Positions 24,636 to 32,641 of a stretch of DNA of 64,000 nt are shown here, piece by piece. Position 1 is the first letter of the stretch; the number at the start of each line of letters is the position of its first letter. Location of the stretch: NCBI RefSeq assembly GCF_907165045.1, contig NZ_CAJRAU010000007.1, forward strand, positions 124,001-188,000. The letters are read 5' to 3'. The DNA is from Dyadobacter linearis. Lineage in GTDB: Bacteria > Bacteroidota > Bacteroidia > Cytophagales > Spirosomataceae. A model generated the notes under the pieces. It did no database searches, had not been told where the DNA came from, and was given only the letters and a program-made list of their open reading frames with translations. Both the position numbers and the translations under genes were made by a program.

Positions 24636-25229
24636 ATGGAAAGTATAAGAATATTTTCGGGAGAACTGATTGACAAACTGTTGGATGCAAAAAAAGAGGC
24701 GTTTAAAGCGAAACTTGATACAGTGTTAACAAAAGATCAGTTTGCTTTCGATCGAGACATAATTGAAAATATGATTGCTGAATTTCGAGTGGACAATTTG
24801 AGATTTCATTTTGATAAAGTGGAATGGCATCGGATTGACAAAGAGAAACAGTTTGTTCCAATGGATCAGATTTCGCATGCAGTTAGATTCTACATACCTT
24901 TTACTGGTAACTGGATCATGTTAAAACACGTTCCTCGTAATAGATCCGCGTTTGGTTTCCAGCTATTTATTAACGAATCTTATGACGAATTAATTTACGA
25001 TCTGGTCATTGGAGAAGCAGAAGGATCTCAAATAATGGACCACTTTACGAAATTAAAGGATTCGATTGGAACAAATTTGAACGAGTTTGAAAGCTCTATT
25101 GCCGAACACAATCAGTCTCTGAATAAAATTGCCGAGCAGGTGATTGAAAAGAATCTTCAGGTATTGGATAATCAAAAGAAGCTCTCAGATTCTATCAAAT
25201 TCCCCGAAAGACGTTTCAGTAAGCCGTAA
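24636..25229 (+). CDS. Hypothetical AT-rich cargo protein, 197 aa
   Basis: The start is ATG 24636. The N-terminal part is helical (LLDAKKEAFKAKLDTVLTKD), the middle has mixed beta segments (HAVRFYIPFTGNWIMLKHVP, FGFQLFINESYDELIYDLV), and residues about 135-190 form an amphipathic coiled coil. The 3' end overlaps the convergent gene 25185-25415 by 45 bp, showing where the cargo block joins the phage early operon. Family unknown. Confidence 0.6.
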   Translation: MESIRIFSGELIDKLLDAKKEAFKAKLDTVLTKDQFAFDRDIIENMIAEFRVDNLRFHFDKVEWHRIDKEKQFVPMDQISHAVRFYIPFTGNWIMLKHVPRNRSAFGFQLFINESYDELIYDLVIGEAEGSQIMDHFTKLKDSIGTNLNEFESSIAEHNQSLNKIAEQVIEKNLQVLDNQKKLSDSIKFPERRFSKP

Positions 25230-25415
25230 CGCTTTCCGGTCCACGTTAATTCCCTTCTGATTCTCCGTATCTACAACATATCCATCACGAACTACCTGCC
25301 GAACAGTCACCGGAATTCTTATTTCCTGCCCTGTTCGGTGGGGTAGGTGGACGAGTTCGGCGCAGTCGCCGATGTTGAAACGGGCGATCTCTCTTTTAAT
25401 AGCAGGAATCAACAT
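25185..25415 (-). CDS. Small phage protein after the methyltransferase, 76 aa
   Basis: The start at ATG 25415 (MLIPAIKREIARFNIGDCAE) is used because it overlaps the methyltransferase end by only 20 bp; a start at 25466 would overlap by 71 bp. The beta-rich protein (EIRIPVTVRQVVRDGYVVDT) resembles a small OB- or SH3-like barrel. It ends the right-hand leftward early operon. No named family. Confidence 0.55.
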   Translation of the reverse strand: MLIPAIKREIARFNIGDCAELVHLPHRTGQEIRIPVTVRQVVRDGYVVDTENQKGINVDRKALRLTETSFGEFDRI

Positions 25416-26694
25416 AGGACTGGATCGATTTAAATATTTGAAAAGCAACCCACGGAACAATAGCATTACCGGCCGCTTTTATTGATTCCGTTCTCCAACG
25501 GGTTGTGTGTGAGAATCTTCGTTTCCCGATTTCGTCGGGCGCAAGAATGGCAGCTCTGTCCAATCTGCGGGAAAGCCCATCATTTCCAAAACAAACCGGG
25601 GGTTGAGTTGGGAAGTTTTGCCAGGCTGACCCACCATCCCGTGAATCGAATGCGCAAGAGTATCGTTCTGTCGCTTTTCGTTCGAACGTGTGCAACCTCC
25701 CTTCGAGTCGCTGCTGGCTGTCGGAGTAGGCAGCATTATCGAAGAGTAATCCGGTCTTTTGCTGCTGTGATGCTTTGCCTGTTCGAAATCTTGATAGGTC
25801 ACCATCGAATTGGTTGGCGTTGGCAATAGTCCATTCAATGCCATTCCCGGAATACCGTTCCTCGGGTCTGATGATATTTGACCTCTCTTTTCCGAGTCGT
25901 TTGCTCTTGGTGTTGGGAGTAAGGCCATATGCGCGTAGTCTTTCAAATCCCCTCTCCAAGAGCCGGGGCTGTTTGGATCTCGCCTGCCGGTTTTGAGCCG
26001 AAGGCTCCGCCCCTTTCCTGACCCGTCGATCGCTTGTGGAGTCGGTAGCAGCTTCGCCACATGCTGTATCTTCGCTCCAAACTCCGTCCCTGTTGACTTG
26101 CTGATCCGAACGAACCGGCCCTTTTTCAAGCTCACCGTGTCCGTGTCGCCTCCCTCTGTATCGCTTACTGTCGGCGTAGGCAATAAACCATACTCGGTCG
26201 CGCCGGTGCGGTGCATCGACGGCACAAGCTGGAAGTAAAAACGGGAGGACTTCATACCCGAGAGCTTCCAGGTCAGCGCACACCTCGTTGAATACCATCC
26301 CTCCATTCCAATTAGTAAGCCCGCGAACGTTTTCGCCCACAACCCAGGTCGGCTGAATCTCCTGAATTGTTCTAAGCATCTCTGGCCAGAGGTGACGGTC
26401 ATCTTCCTTTCCAAGGCGCTTACCTGCTGAGCTATAAGGCTGGCACGGGAAGCCGCCTGTAAGGATGATGTCATCGTTTCTCCAACCGGATCCGTACCGG
26501 CTTGAAAGTTCAGTGTCAATTGTTGCATAAGTCAGTGTTTTGATATCCGTGTGGTGATAGGCATTCGGCCAGTAATAATTGAGAACTTTGTTTCCAAAAG
26601 GATTGATTTCGCAGCTTAGATAATTGCTCCAACCCATCATTTGTGAGGCAAGGTCAAAACCTCCTATTCCACTGAATTCGCTGAAATGGATCAT
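25396..26694 (-). CDS. DNA (cytosine-5) methyltransferase
   Basis: All core C5-methyltransferase motifs are present: FSGIGGFDLA (motif I, AdoMet), TGGFPCQPYSSAG with the catalytic Cys (IV), VVGENVRGL (VI), RRDRVWFIAYA (VIII) and AGNAIVPWVA (X). The target-recognition region between VIII and X is long and carries repeated ADS/ANA-type segments. The start overlaps the RuvC-like stop by one base. Most of the gene is also open in a second frame (25479-26528). It would methylate cytosines on phage DNA, probably to evade host restriction. Confidence 0.92.
   Translation of the reverse strand: MIHFSEFSGIGGFDLASQMMGWSNYLSCEINPFGNKVLNYYWPNAYHHTDIKTLTYATIDTELSSRYGSGWRNDDIILTGGFPCQPYSSAGKRLGKEDDRHLWPEMLRTIQEIQPTWVVGENVRGLTNWNGGMVFNEVCADLEALGYEVLPFLLPACAVDAPHRRDRVWFIAYADSKRYRGRRHGHGELEKGPVRSDQQVNRDGVWSEDTACGEAATDSTSDRRVRKGAEPSAQNRQARSKQPRLLERGFERLRAYGLTPNTKSKRLGKERSNIIRPEERYSGNGIEWTIANANQFDGDLSRFRTGKASQQQKTGLLFDNAAYSDSQQRLEGRLHTFERKATERYSCAFDSRDGGSAWQNFPTQPPVCFGNDGLSRRLDRAAILAPDEIGKRRFSHTTRWRTESIKAAGNAIVPWVAFQIFKSIQSYVDSCY
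25479..26528 (-). CDS. Second reading frame inside the C5-methyltransferase gene, 349 aa
   Basis: A full-length alternative frame on the same strand, nested in the methyltransferase gene. It does not look random. LLPTP or a close form recurs five times (GLLPTPTVSD, KLLPTPQAID, ALLPTPRAND, GLLPTPTNSM, MLPTPTAS). ALTWKLSGMKSSRFYFQLVP and LNPRFVLEMMGFPADWTELP are ordered, hydrophobic segments. I recall phage proteins with these same phrases annotated near methyltransferases. Whether it is translated, and what it does, cannot be told from the sequence. Confidence 0.5.
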   Translation of the reverse strand: MQQLTLNFQAGTDPVGETMTSSLQAASRASLIAQQVSALERKMTVTSGQRCLEQFRRFSRPGLWAKTFAGLLIGMEGWYSTRCALTWKLSGMKSSRFYFQLVPSMHRTGATEYGLLPTPTVSDTEGGDTDTVSLKKGRFVRISKSTGTEFGAKIQHVAKLLPTPQAIDGSGKGRSLRLKTGRRDPNSPGSWRGDLKDYAHMALLPTPRANDSEKRGQISSDPRNGIPGMALNGLLPTPTNSMVTYQDFEQAKHHSSKRPDYSSIMLPTPTASSDSKGGCTRSNEKRQNDTLAHSIHGMVGQPGKTSQLNPRFVLEMMGFPADWTELPFLRPTKSGNEDSHTQPVGERNQ

Positions 26695-27179
26695 TATCTG
26701 AAATGTAAAATCGTGTAAATAGCATCCCTGACGTCATCATTCATCCGGTGGGATAACCCAGATTCTTTTTCTATATATTGACGGCCGTGTGATGACCAGG
26801 ATCCGTCGAGGTCTTTGAAGATTCCCTTTTTCAGAGGTGAGAACTCATTGACCGCGTATCCCGCCTTCCGAAGGATTTTAGCGATCAGCTTGCCGGTCGC
26901 GTGGTTCTCGCCAACGTTGCGGGCCTTTGCCTGTGCTGTCAGATAATTGCCACCGCGCAGGTTGTGCTTTTTGATCTTCCAGCCGGCTTCTATGTAAATC
27001 GTCGTTTCCTCTGGGGGCAGTCCAACCAGCGCTTCAAGAATGCTTTCAATGCTGACGGACTTAGCAAATAGCCATTCTCTGGTTTTTGTGTTCCAGGCAG
27101 CTACGCCGGAAGCGTTCAGGTCTGGATCGATCGCTACCAGATAGGGGGTAGGGCAATTTAAGCGGGGGATGAATTTCAT
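26694..27179 (-). CDS. RuvC-like Holliday-junction resolvase
   Basis: The start at ATG 27179 overlaps the HNH stop as ATGA, which settles it against an upstream Met. The RNase H-fold acidic residues are visible: Asp in LVAIDPDLNASGVAAW, Glu in TIYIEAGWKI, and the Asp pair in RMNDDVRDAIY. The length (161 aa) is typical of RuvC-type resolvases. It would cut branched DNA before packaging or in recombination. It is in the leftward early operon between HNH and methyltransferase genes. Confidence 0.75.
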   Translation of the reverse strand: MKFIPRLNCPTPYLVAIDPDLNASGVAAWNTKTREWLFAKSVSIESILEALVGLPPEETTIYIEAGWKIKKHNLRGGNYLTAQAKARNVGENHATGKLIAKILRKAGYAVNEFSPLKKGIFKDLDGSWSSHGRQYIEKESGLSHRMNDDVRDAIYTILHFR

Positions 27180-27565
27180 AGCTGTGTATTTTTGGAACTT
27201 ATGCGTCGCCATTTTTCCGCCGCATCGTATCGCAGGTGGCATATTTGGCAGAGGGCTTTTAGTCGATCATCCAACACTTCGTGATTGTCTTCGTCGTGAT
27301 CCAGATGGGCGATGGTCAGCACAACCTTTACCGGTCGTACTTCCCGCCAGTCGGTATTTTCGCGTACCGCGTCGCGCATGCTGCTAAACCAGATACAGCG
27401 AGCCTTATAGCGGCCGGCGTCATCCTTTACAGTTAGTTTGATCGAGAAAACAGTGGCGCCATGTTCAAGTCCGCATTGTTCGCAGAGATTGTTTGCCCTG
27501 GCCATGATCCGCGGCCGTCTTCCTTTTAGCCAGTCAGGCGGGTATCTTGAATAATCAATTGGCAT
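27176..27565 (-). CDS. HNH endonuclease
   Basis: A 129-residue protein with zinc-binding CEQCG near residue 28, the core VVLTIAHLDHDEDNHEV (H-x-D-H), then RLKALCQICHLRYDA, which supplies the second Cys pair and the last His. The whole protein is the ββα-metal nuclease plus a short basic N-terminus. It overlaps the previous gene by 11 bp and the next by 3 bp. As this gene is far from the terminase, a packaging role is less likely than a recombination or DNA-processing role. Confidence 0.8.
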   Translation of the reverse strand: MPIDYSRYPPDWLKGRRPRIMARANNLCEQCGLEHGATVFSIKLTVKDDAGRYKARCIWFSSMRDAVRENTDWREVRPVKVVLTIAHLDHDEDNHEVLDDRLKALCQICHLRYDAAEKWRRISSKNTQL

Positions 27566-28466
27566 TGGCTGGTGAGGTATTTAGGGATTCGATATATTCT
27601 TTCACCTTGAAATTGACGTTTTCCAGAAAATCGTTTGCGTCGTCCAATGTTCGGCAGATGCCTTTCAGTTTGTCAAAAACGATCAGCCGCTGGGCAGTGG
27701 CGATAACTGACTCATCTTTGCGTCTGGCCTTTGTAGATAGCATCAGCTCTGACATCAACTTCACCCTGCCGCTATCCTTCGCTTCAACCGCCTCGTGCAG
27801 CATGATTTGATTCGCTTTTTGCATATAGCCCCACTTCGCTTCGCAATCCAGGTTCAAGTATTCAAATTGATCCAATAGACTGTAAACAACCCCTCCATAA
27901 TCCTGAAAACCTTCGCTCTCGGGCCCCGACTTTGTAAGTGCTGTCCGAAGGATCATTAATTTGCGAAGGAGTGTTTCCCCGATAGTCGGAACATAGTCGA
28001 CCTGATCCACCTGGTGATTGAGCTGAGCAAAGATTTTTATAGCCGGCTTCTTTTTCAGTTCGATATAGCTCTTCACCCAGATCACAAAATTGGAGGGGCT
28101 GAAAATCACGACGTTCTTTTCAGCAAATTCTCCGTCTAATCCCATTTCCAGCGCGAAGAAGATTTCAAGCGTCGTCTGATTAGGGAACTTCATCAGATCG
28201 GAGTCAATCTCGTTAATCAGCGCTTCCTGATGAAGGTCGTCTTTGTCCTTGCTGCCAAGGCGGGTTTCTGCCTTGATCACAATTGTGGAAGCTGTTCGTA
28301 AACGGCGACGTTCATCCAGCTCGCAAATCCGAGGGTTCTTTTCCGACGGGATTGAAACGGAGACGATCCGAAACTCTGACTGCGTCAGTTTCGCCTTGAT
28401 TTTATCAGGAATCGAAAGCTCGATTGATCTCTGGATTGAAGTATTTGATTTGCTTAGAGCTGTCAT
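27555..28466 (-). CDS. Phage replication-region protein, 303 aa, unknown family
   Basis: A soluble, largely helical protein. It is placed directly between the replication-initiator gene (6 bp gap) and the HNH gene (11 bp overlap), so it is probably part of the replication module. No Walker or nuclease motifs are visible. The C-terminal half (RKDESVIATAQRLIVFDKLKG...DANDFLENVNFKVKEYIESL) has amphipathic helices that could mediate oligomerization. A loader or initiator partner is an inference from position only. Confidence 0.6.
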   Translation of the reverse strand: MTALSKSNTSIQRSIELSIPDKIKAKLTQSEFRIVSVSIPSEKNPRICELDERRRLRTASTIVIKAETRLGSKDKDDLHQEALINEIDSDLMKFPNQTTLEIFFALEMGLDGEFAEKNVVIFSPSNFVIWVKSYIELKKKPAIKIFAQLNHQVDQVDYVPTIGETLLRKLMILRTALTKSGPESEGFQDYGGVVYSLLDQFEYLNLDCEAKWGYMQKANQIMLHEAVEAKDSGRVKLMSELMLSTKARRKDESVIATAQRLIVFDKLKGICRTLDDANDFLENVNFKVKEYIESLNTSPANAN

Positions 28467-28472
28467 AGCCGG

Positions 28473-29375
28473 TCAGTTTAAGCCGCGTTTTTGAAGAATT
28501 CTTTGTTCTGCTGTCATCACACTTTCGTAGTTCTTCTGAATATTGCCTTTTCCGGCTGGAGCATTCGGTTGCCAGTGATTTTCTGATCGAAGTTCATACA
28601 CGATGCCGTGCCAGCCCTTTTCGACGGTTTGCAGGATCAGTGCAGTTGCGGTGGCCTCGTCAAATGAGCTGAGCTTTTTAAGTTGCTGCCCGACGGCCGT
28701 TTCGGTCAAGGGCTTTTTGATTTCTTGCCGATGTTTTATCCATGCAAGCCAGGCTATGGAGAATCCTTCGCCACTGAAAGGCAGTTCGATTTTAGCCGGG
28801 TCAAATTTGGGAGAACCTTTTCGCGGAACTTTTGGAGAGGCATTTTTTTCTTCATCAAGAAGACGATCTTTTAAACTTTCCAGAATCTCGACGCGATCAG
28901 CGTCAATAGTTTCTTTGTTTAAAGGTTTAAAGGTTTGAAAGTTTAAAGGTTTATCTATGGTTACAGTGCTCGACTCAATGCCTAACTCAGTGCCCGACAC
29001 AATGCCGGTACGGTGCTGGTCGCTATGCCGGTACAGTGCTGTACTCAGTGCCATACTCAATGCTTGTTCATTTTCGCACCAGCATAATTTTACGATGCAT
29101 GATTGATATTGATTTTTTGCCTCTTGCACTATCTCAATAAATCCCCATGATACCAAGTCCCGTAAAGTGTTACTGTAAGTGGTTTTGTTGCCGATGCTCA
29201 GACCTTCCATAGTCGCACTCATAGGTAGACCAAAGGTAGATTTCCAGCCGAGTCGGTTGTTTAATTCAACGATCCACAGATACAGTGCGGTGTGCTGTAC
29301 CTTGCACTCCTGCCGTTCAAAAGCAAAGTCAAACCACTGTCGCGAAAGGTCATATCCGTTCATACGGGTAATCAA
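28473..29375 (-). CDS. Phage replication initiator / replisome organizer
   Basis: The first 110 residues form a winged-helix-like DNA-binding domain (TALYLWIVELNNRLGWKSTF, MEGLSIGNKTTYSNTLRDLV, WGFIEIVQEAK), as in phage O-type and DnaD-type initiators. A low-complexity linker (residues 110-200) is encoded by DNA repeats that look like an origin. The C-terminal domain (FSIAWLAWIKHRQEIKKPLT, AVGQQLKKL...ATALILQTVEKGWHGIVYEL) resembles the DnaT/DnaD-like C-terminal region of phage replication proteins. It overlaps the helicase-methyltransferase stop as ATGA. Confidence 0.75.
   Translation of the reverse strand: MITRMNGYDLSRQWFDFAFERQECKVQHTALYLWIVELNNRLGWKSTFGLPMSATMEGLSIGNKTTYSNTLRDLVSWGFIEIVQEAKNQYQSCIVKLCWCENEQALSMALSTALYRHSDQHRTGIVSGTELGIESSTVTIDKPLNFQTFKPLNKETIDADRVEILESLKDRLLDEEKNASPKVPRKGSPKFDPAKIELPFSGEGFSIAWLAWIKHRQEIKKPLTETAVGQQLKKLSSFDEATATALILQTVEKGWHGIVYELRSENHWQPNAPAGKGNIQKNYESVMTAEQRILQKRGLN
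28917..29064. repeat. Candidate phage replication origin inside the initiator gene
   Basis: Four tandem 8-bp units (GTTTAAAG, third copy GTTTGAAA) at 28917-28948 form an AT-rich melting-type tract. Beside it, 28973-29064 holds about eight imperfect 10-13 bp units of type ACTCARTGCC (28973, 28985, 28997, 29010, 29021, 29033, 29043, 29055). Iterons next to an AT-rich tract within the initiator gene is the lambda O/ori layout. Confidence 0.6.
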
Positions 29376-31849
29376 AAGAGGGTTAACGCTGACATTTTAG
29401 CGTCAGCAGACTTGGCATGTCGAATGCTATCTTTCCAGTACTCAGTTTTCAATTCACAGCCGTCGCCGAACCTTCCCATCTTCACAGCCTGGTAAACCAC
29501 AGATCCGATTCCGTTAAAAGGATCTGCTACCACATCGCCTGGGTTAGAATACCGTTCAATGCATCGCTCAATGATATCGAGCTGCAAAGGACAAATGTGC
29601 TTTGTGAGGTTCTTCCGTGTTTGTGTGCCGTTCAATGTGTTTACCCGGCTGACATCATCCCATATCTCGGTGCTTAGCGCTTGCGGAGGTATGGCCATGA
29701 AAGTACGTGGTAGCATTTTGACCTGATCTAGCTTCTCACAGATTTCAATGTGCTTATGATAATCGTAGCGCTCGGTGGTGTCAATGGCTTTCCACGCCTT
29801 CAAAACATCAGATAGGTCGAGCTTTTTAAGGTATTCAGGGTCGATTAAGCGCTCGCCGGATGTCTTCCAATGAGCATGCGCGTCGAGCTGCCAGCGGGCA
29901 AGTGTGTACTGATCCTTGGAATGCTGCACTGGTTCGTCGGCATAAGCGTTTTCTGACCCTGTGGGCGGCTTTCGGAAAATTAGCACATATTCAGGCAAGC
30001 CCGCGCCCATCTTGGTCATGTCCTTGCAAGCTTCGGACCAGGATAGCCGGTAAGTGCTGTTATTCTCCTGAACAACGTCGGTGTCAATGGTGATCCGGGA
30101 AAGCAGGTGGAAGCCATGCTTTCGGAAGCACTGCGTTGTATCATCACTGAAAGGATCAATCGAAGTGAAGCCAGTACCGTTCATGTAGCTGTAACGGATC
30201 CTGTCCTTCACATGGATCGCCGCGATGCGCCCGGGTTTCAGGCAGCGGTACAGGTGAGGTACCAGGAAATCCATTTGCTCAAAGAACTTCTCATTGGTTT
30301 CATTGTGCCCGAAGCAATTGTAGTTTTCTGAATATTCATAGTGATTTCCGAACGGAATGCTGCTAACGATAAGGCCTATACTACAGTCTTTTTTGCTGGA
30401 ATATTCATCAACCGAGTCGTTGTTGACCTGAATCCAGTTCGGGCCCCGCGCTTCCTGTCGGCCTGTGAACATTTCACGTTTCAGCTGATATTCGTACAAG
30501 TCGGAGTTGAGACCAAAATCCTGAATGATCGAAGTCATTTCAGATTGAAGGTTGAGATGCTCTTGCCATTTCTCTTCAAGCGTCCGCAAGATTTCAAGTT
30601 CCGCATCGGTAAAGATCAGGTGCAGGTGGCATTCGTGCAGCTGCATAAAACGGTATACCCGAAAAACCGCTTGAATGAAGTCATTGAATTCGTAATTAAT
30701 GCCTACGAAAATGGCGTTGTGGCAATGATATTGAAAGTTGCAGCCACTTCCCAAGATTGACGGTTTACTGGAAAGGTATTTAAAAGCGCCTTCCGAAAAG
30801 CCTTCGATATGCTTTTCCTTTTCATCGATGGATTGAGAGCCGAACACGGATTTGCAGTCGTCACCAAGTATCTTCTGTATTTCGGTTCGCTCATGTTCAA
30901 GGTGGTGCCAGGTGATAAAATGATCATCGGGGCTTTCATCGATAATCGCTTTCATCTTGGCAACCCGGTGCGGCAAGCTTAACCGCTTCTCCTTGGCCGC
31001 TTCCGGCAGACTGCTCGAAGAGTCGGGAATGAAAGTAGATTGTCCCGTTTTCCTATCAACCTTGGTCGCTCGGTCAAAGCTGACCATGTGGCGATGAATA
31101 GTGAGTGGAGGCAGCACATAGCCGGAGTCATCATATCCCAGGTCAGACGGCTTTGTGATAAATACCGCCCAGCTCGACATCCAGAACCAGAATTCCTTTT
31201 CCCTCTTTTTGTATAGGGTGAGGTTGCCGGCCGTTGTAGAATCTCGCTGGAAGAAGCGGGTGAGTGCCTGTCCGCGGTCCATGATACCCAGATACTCCGC
31301 ATAGTTGATCAGTTCCAGGTACCGGTTTGGTGACGGAGTGGCTGTATGAACAAATCGGAAAGGCACATGACCAAACGTATCAAGTATAGCGTTCGTAGTA
31401 TCCGTTTCCAGATTGCGGAGGCATGAGGCTTCATCAAAGGTGACTGCAATGAATTTGGATGCATCGATATCTCCCTTCCGGATCCTTTCATAGTTGGTGA
31501 TGTAGTAGGGAAGACCTTCTTCAAGCTGATCGGTATTGGTAATATATTTAATCCGGCCAATGCCCAGCTTCTTGCCATCTTTTACAAATTCCCTTTTAAC
31601 CCCTAGCGGACAGACAAAAAGGACATTGCCACCTTTGTACATATGGATCAGCCGGTTCGTTTCCAGCTGCATGATTGTCTTGCCGAGTCCGAAACTGGCA
31701 AATATCCCGCGGCGGCCACCTTTGATGGACCACTGAACAATGTCGCGCTGATGCGGTTTGAGAATAGGGTGGAGGTCTTCCGGATGGATATCAAAGCCCG
31801 TTTTTTCGGCAATACGGATTTTGGCTTCCAAAAAGTTTTGGTAGTCCAT
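29372..31849 (-). CDS. SNF2-type helicase fused to beta-class DNA methyltransferase
   Basis: The N-terminal half is an SF2/SNF2-like ATPase: SFGLGKT (Walker A, residues 52-58), VTFDEASCL (motif II), TATPSPNRY (III) and QAVFRVYRFMQ (VI). The C-terminal part has methyltransferase motif IV as SSIPFGNHYEYSENY (about 495-510) and, later, motif I as VVADPFNGIGSVVYQA (about 775). That order (IV before I) marks a beta-class N6/N4 aminomethyltransferase. SIPF replaces the usual (D/S)PP(Y/F), so activity should be checked. Such fusions occur in Bacteroidota phages and probably act in DNA protection or replication. Confidence 0.82.
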   Translation of the reverse strand: MDYQNFLEAKIRIAEKTGFDIHPEDLHPILKPHQRDIVQWSIKGGRRGIFASFGLGKTIMQLETNRLIHMYKGGNVLFVCPLGVKREFVKDGKKLGIGRIKYITNTDQLEEGLPYYITNYERIRKGDIDASKFIAVTFDEASCLRNLETDTTNAILDTFGHVPFRFVHTATPSPNRYLELINYAEYLGIMDRGQALTRFFQRDSTTAGNLTLYKKREKEFWFWMSSWAVFITKPSDLGYDDSGYVLPPLTIHRHMVSFDRATKVDRKTGQSTFIPDSSSSLPEAAKEKRLSLPHRVAKMKAIIDESPDDHFITWHHLEHERTEIQKILGDDCKSVFGSQSIDEKEKHIEGFSEGAFKYLSSKPSILGSGCNFQYHCHNAIFVGINYEFNDFIQAVFRVYRFMQLHECHLHLIFTDAELEILRTLEEKWQEHLNLQSEMTSIIQDFGLNSDLYEYQLKREMFTGRQEARGPNWIQVNNDSVDEYSSKKDCSIGLIVSSIPFGNHYEYSENYNCFGHNETNEKFFEQMDFLVPHLYRCLKPGRIAAIHVKDRIRYSYMNGTGFTSIDPFSDDTTQCFRKHGFHLLSRITIDTDVVQENNSTYRLSWSEACKDMTKMGAGLPEYVLIFRKPPTGSENAYADEPVQHSKDQYTLARWQLDAHAHWKTSGERLIDPEYLKKLDLSDVLKAWKAIDTTERYDYHKHIEICEKLDQVKMLPRTFMAIPPQALSTEIWDDVSRVNTLNGTQTRKNLTKHICPLQLDIIERCIERYSNPGDVVADPFNGIGSVVYQAVKMGRFGDGCELKTEYWKDSIRHAKSADAKMSALTLF

Positions 31850-31922
31850 TCTGAGTTTGGTTGCTTGAGTTGAGCGGATTTGCCATATTGACCTATCCGG
31901 TCAACTCAAAAATTTCTAATCA

Positions 31923-32171
31923 ATGAGATACTTATTTCAGAATCGTTTGAATTTCCAGGCACACGCTCAGCTAGTTGTGTCAGATTCCCACGAAAAGCCT
32001 GCGTATACCTTCGAGATCAGGTCTGATACCAATCCGGGCGACTCACGGACATATCAACTGAACGGCAAAGAATTGTTGGAGCTGAGAGATCTTCTCACAC
32101 AACTTATTGGAGCAGGGTCGACGATTTCGATATCTCCGACAGATATTCAACAAGCCGATGTAGTGGAGTGA
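31923..32171 (+). CDS. Hypothetical protein, 82 aa, against the early operon
   Basis: The protein has ordinary globular composition: FEIRSDTNPGDSRTYQLNG, then KELLELRDLLTQLIGAGS, a beta pair followed by a helix. It is divergent from the helicase-methyltransferase gene (73 bp gap). Its end overlaps a leftward small frame (32104-32271) by 68 bp, so at most one may be the main gene in the overlap. No family recognised. Confidence 0.5.
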   Translation: MRYLFQNRLNFQAHAQLVVSDSHEKPAYTFEIRSDTNPGDSRTYQLNGKELLELRDLLTQLIGAGSTISISPTDIQQADVVE

Positions 32172-32271
32172 TATCTTGTTGAATATTATTAATATCTACG
32201 GTTAATACGCCGTTGTCAAACACAACGATATGCTTGTCGTTGATCTTTATTTCAATTTTTACGTTGTCCAT
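32104..32271 (-). CDS. Possible small protein, 55 aa
   Basis: ATG at 32271 opens MDNVKIEIKINDKHIVVFDN, a clear beta-hairpin pattern, followed by GVLTVDINNIQQDITPLHRL and a Ser-rich end. It runs in the direction of the early operon, between the Cro-like gene and the helicase-methyltransferase gene. It overlaps the opposite-strand gene 31923-32171. Confidence 0.4.
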   Translation of the reverse strand: MDNVKIEIKINDKHIVVFDNGVLTVDINNIQQDITPLHRLVEYLSEISKSSTLLQ

Positions 32272-32350
32272 AGTTCTTTATTAATGTTGATTCACTTCTT
32301 TCAATTTTCTTCGAGGTCAATACCGGGTAAGATTTGCGTCATTGGAAAGC

Positions 32351-32590
32351 CTAAGCAGCCACCTCGGAATCTTCAAACTCAGTTACTAATTTTTGCATCT
32401 CCTCTAATACTTTTTCGTTAACGGTTCTGTGACCCCTCACCATTTGATAGATCTGCTCTGACTTAATGTTAACTCCTTGATCATTAAGTTTCTGGGAAAT
32501 TGTTTGAGCGAATGAACATCGGCTGGGAAGCTTGTCCCTAAGCTCTTTCAACTTCTTAATTCTTGTTACATTCAGAAATTTCGAATTCAT
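32351..32590 (-). CDS. Small HTH regulator, Cro-like
   Basis: A 79-residue protein with a helix-turn-helix pattern: FAQTISQKLNDQGVNIKSEQ, then IYQMVRGHRTVNEKVLEEM, where IKSEQIYQMVRGHR reads as the recognition helix. It is the first gene of the leftward early operon and is divergent from the repressor across a 100-bp operator region, as Cro is from CI. It probably controls the lytic decision or early transcription. Confidence 0.7.
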   Translation of the reverse strand: MNSKFLNVTRIKKLKELRDKLPSRCSFAQTISQKLNDQGVNIKSEQIYQMVRGHRTVNEKVLEEMQKLVTEFEDSEVAA

Positions 32591-32641
32591 ACAATTGATT
32601 TTTGGCTAATGGTTGTATATTAGTCGTGTAATAGACACAAA

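Noticed and set aside
25482..26238. Plus-strand reading frames opposite the methyltransferase
   Set aside because: They are antisense shadows of a GC-rich gene, with no recognisable pattern, unlike the same-strand second frame.
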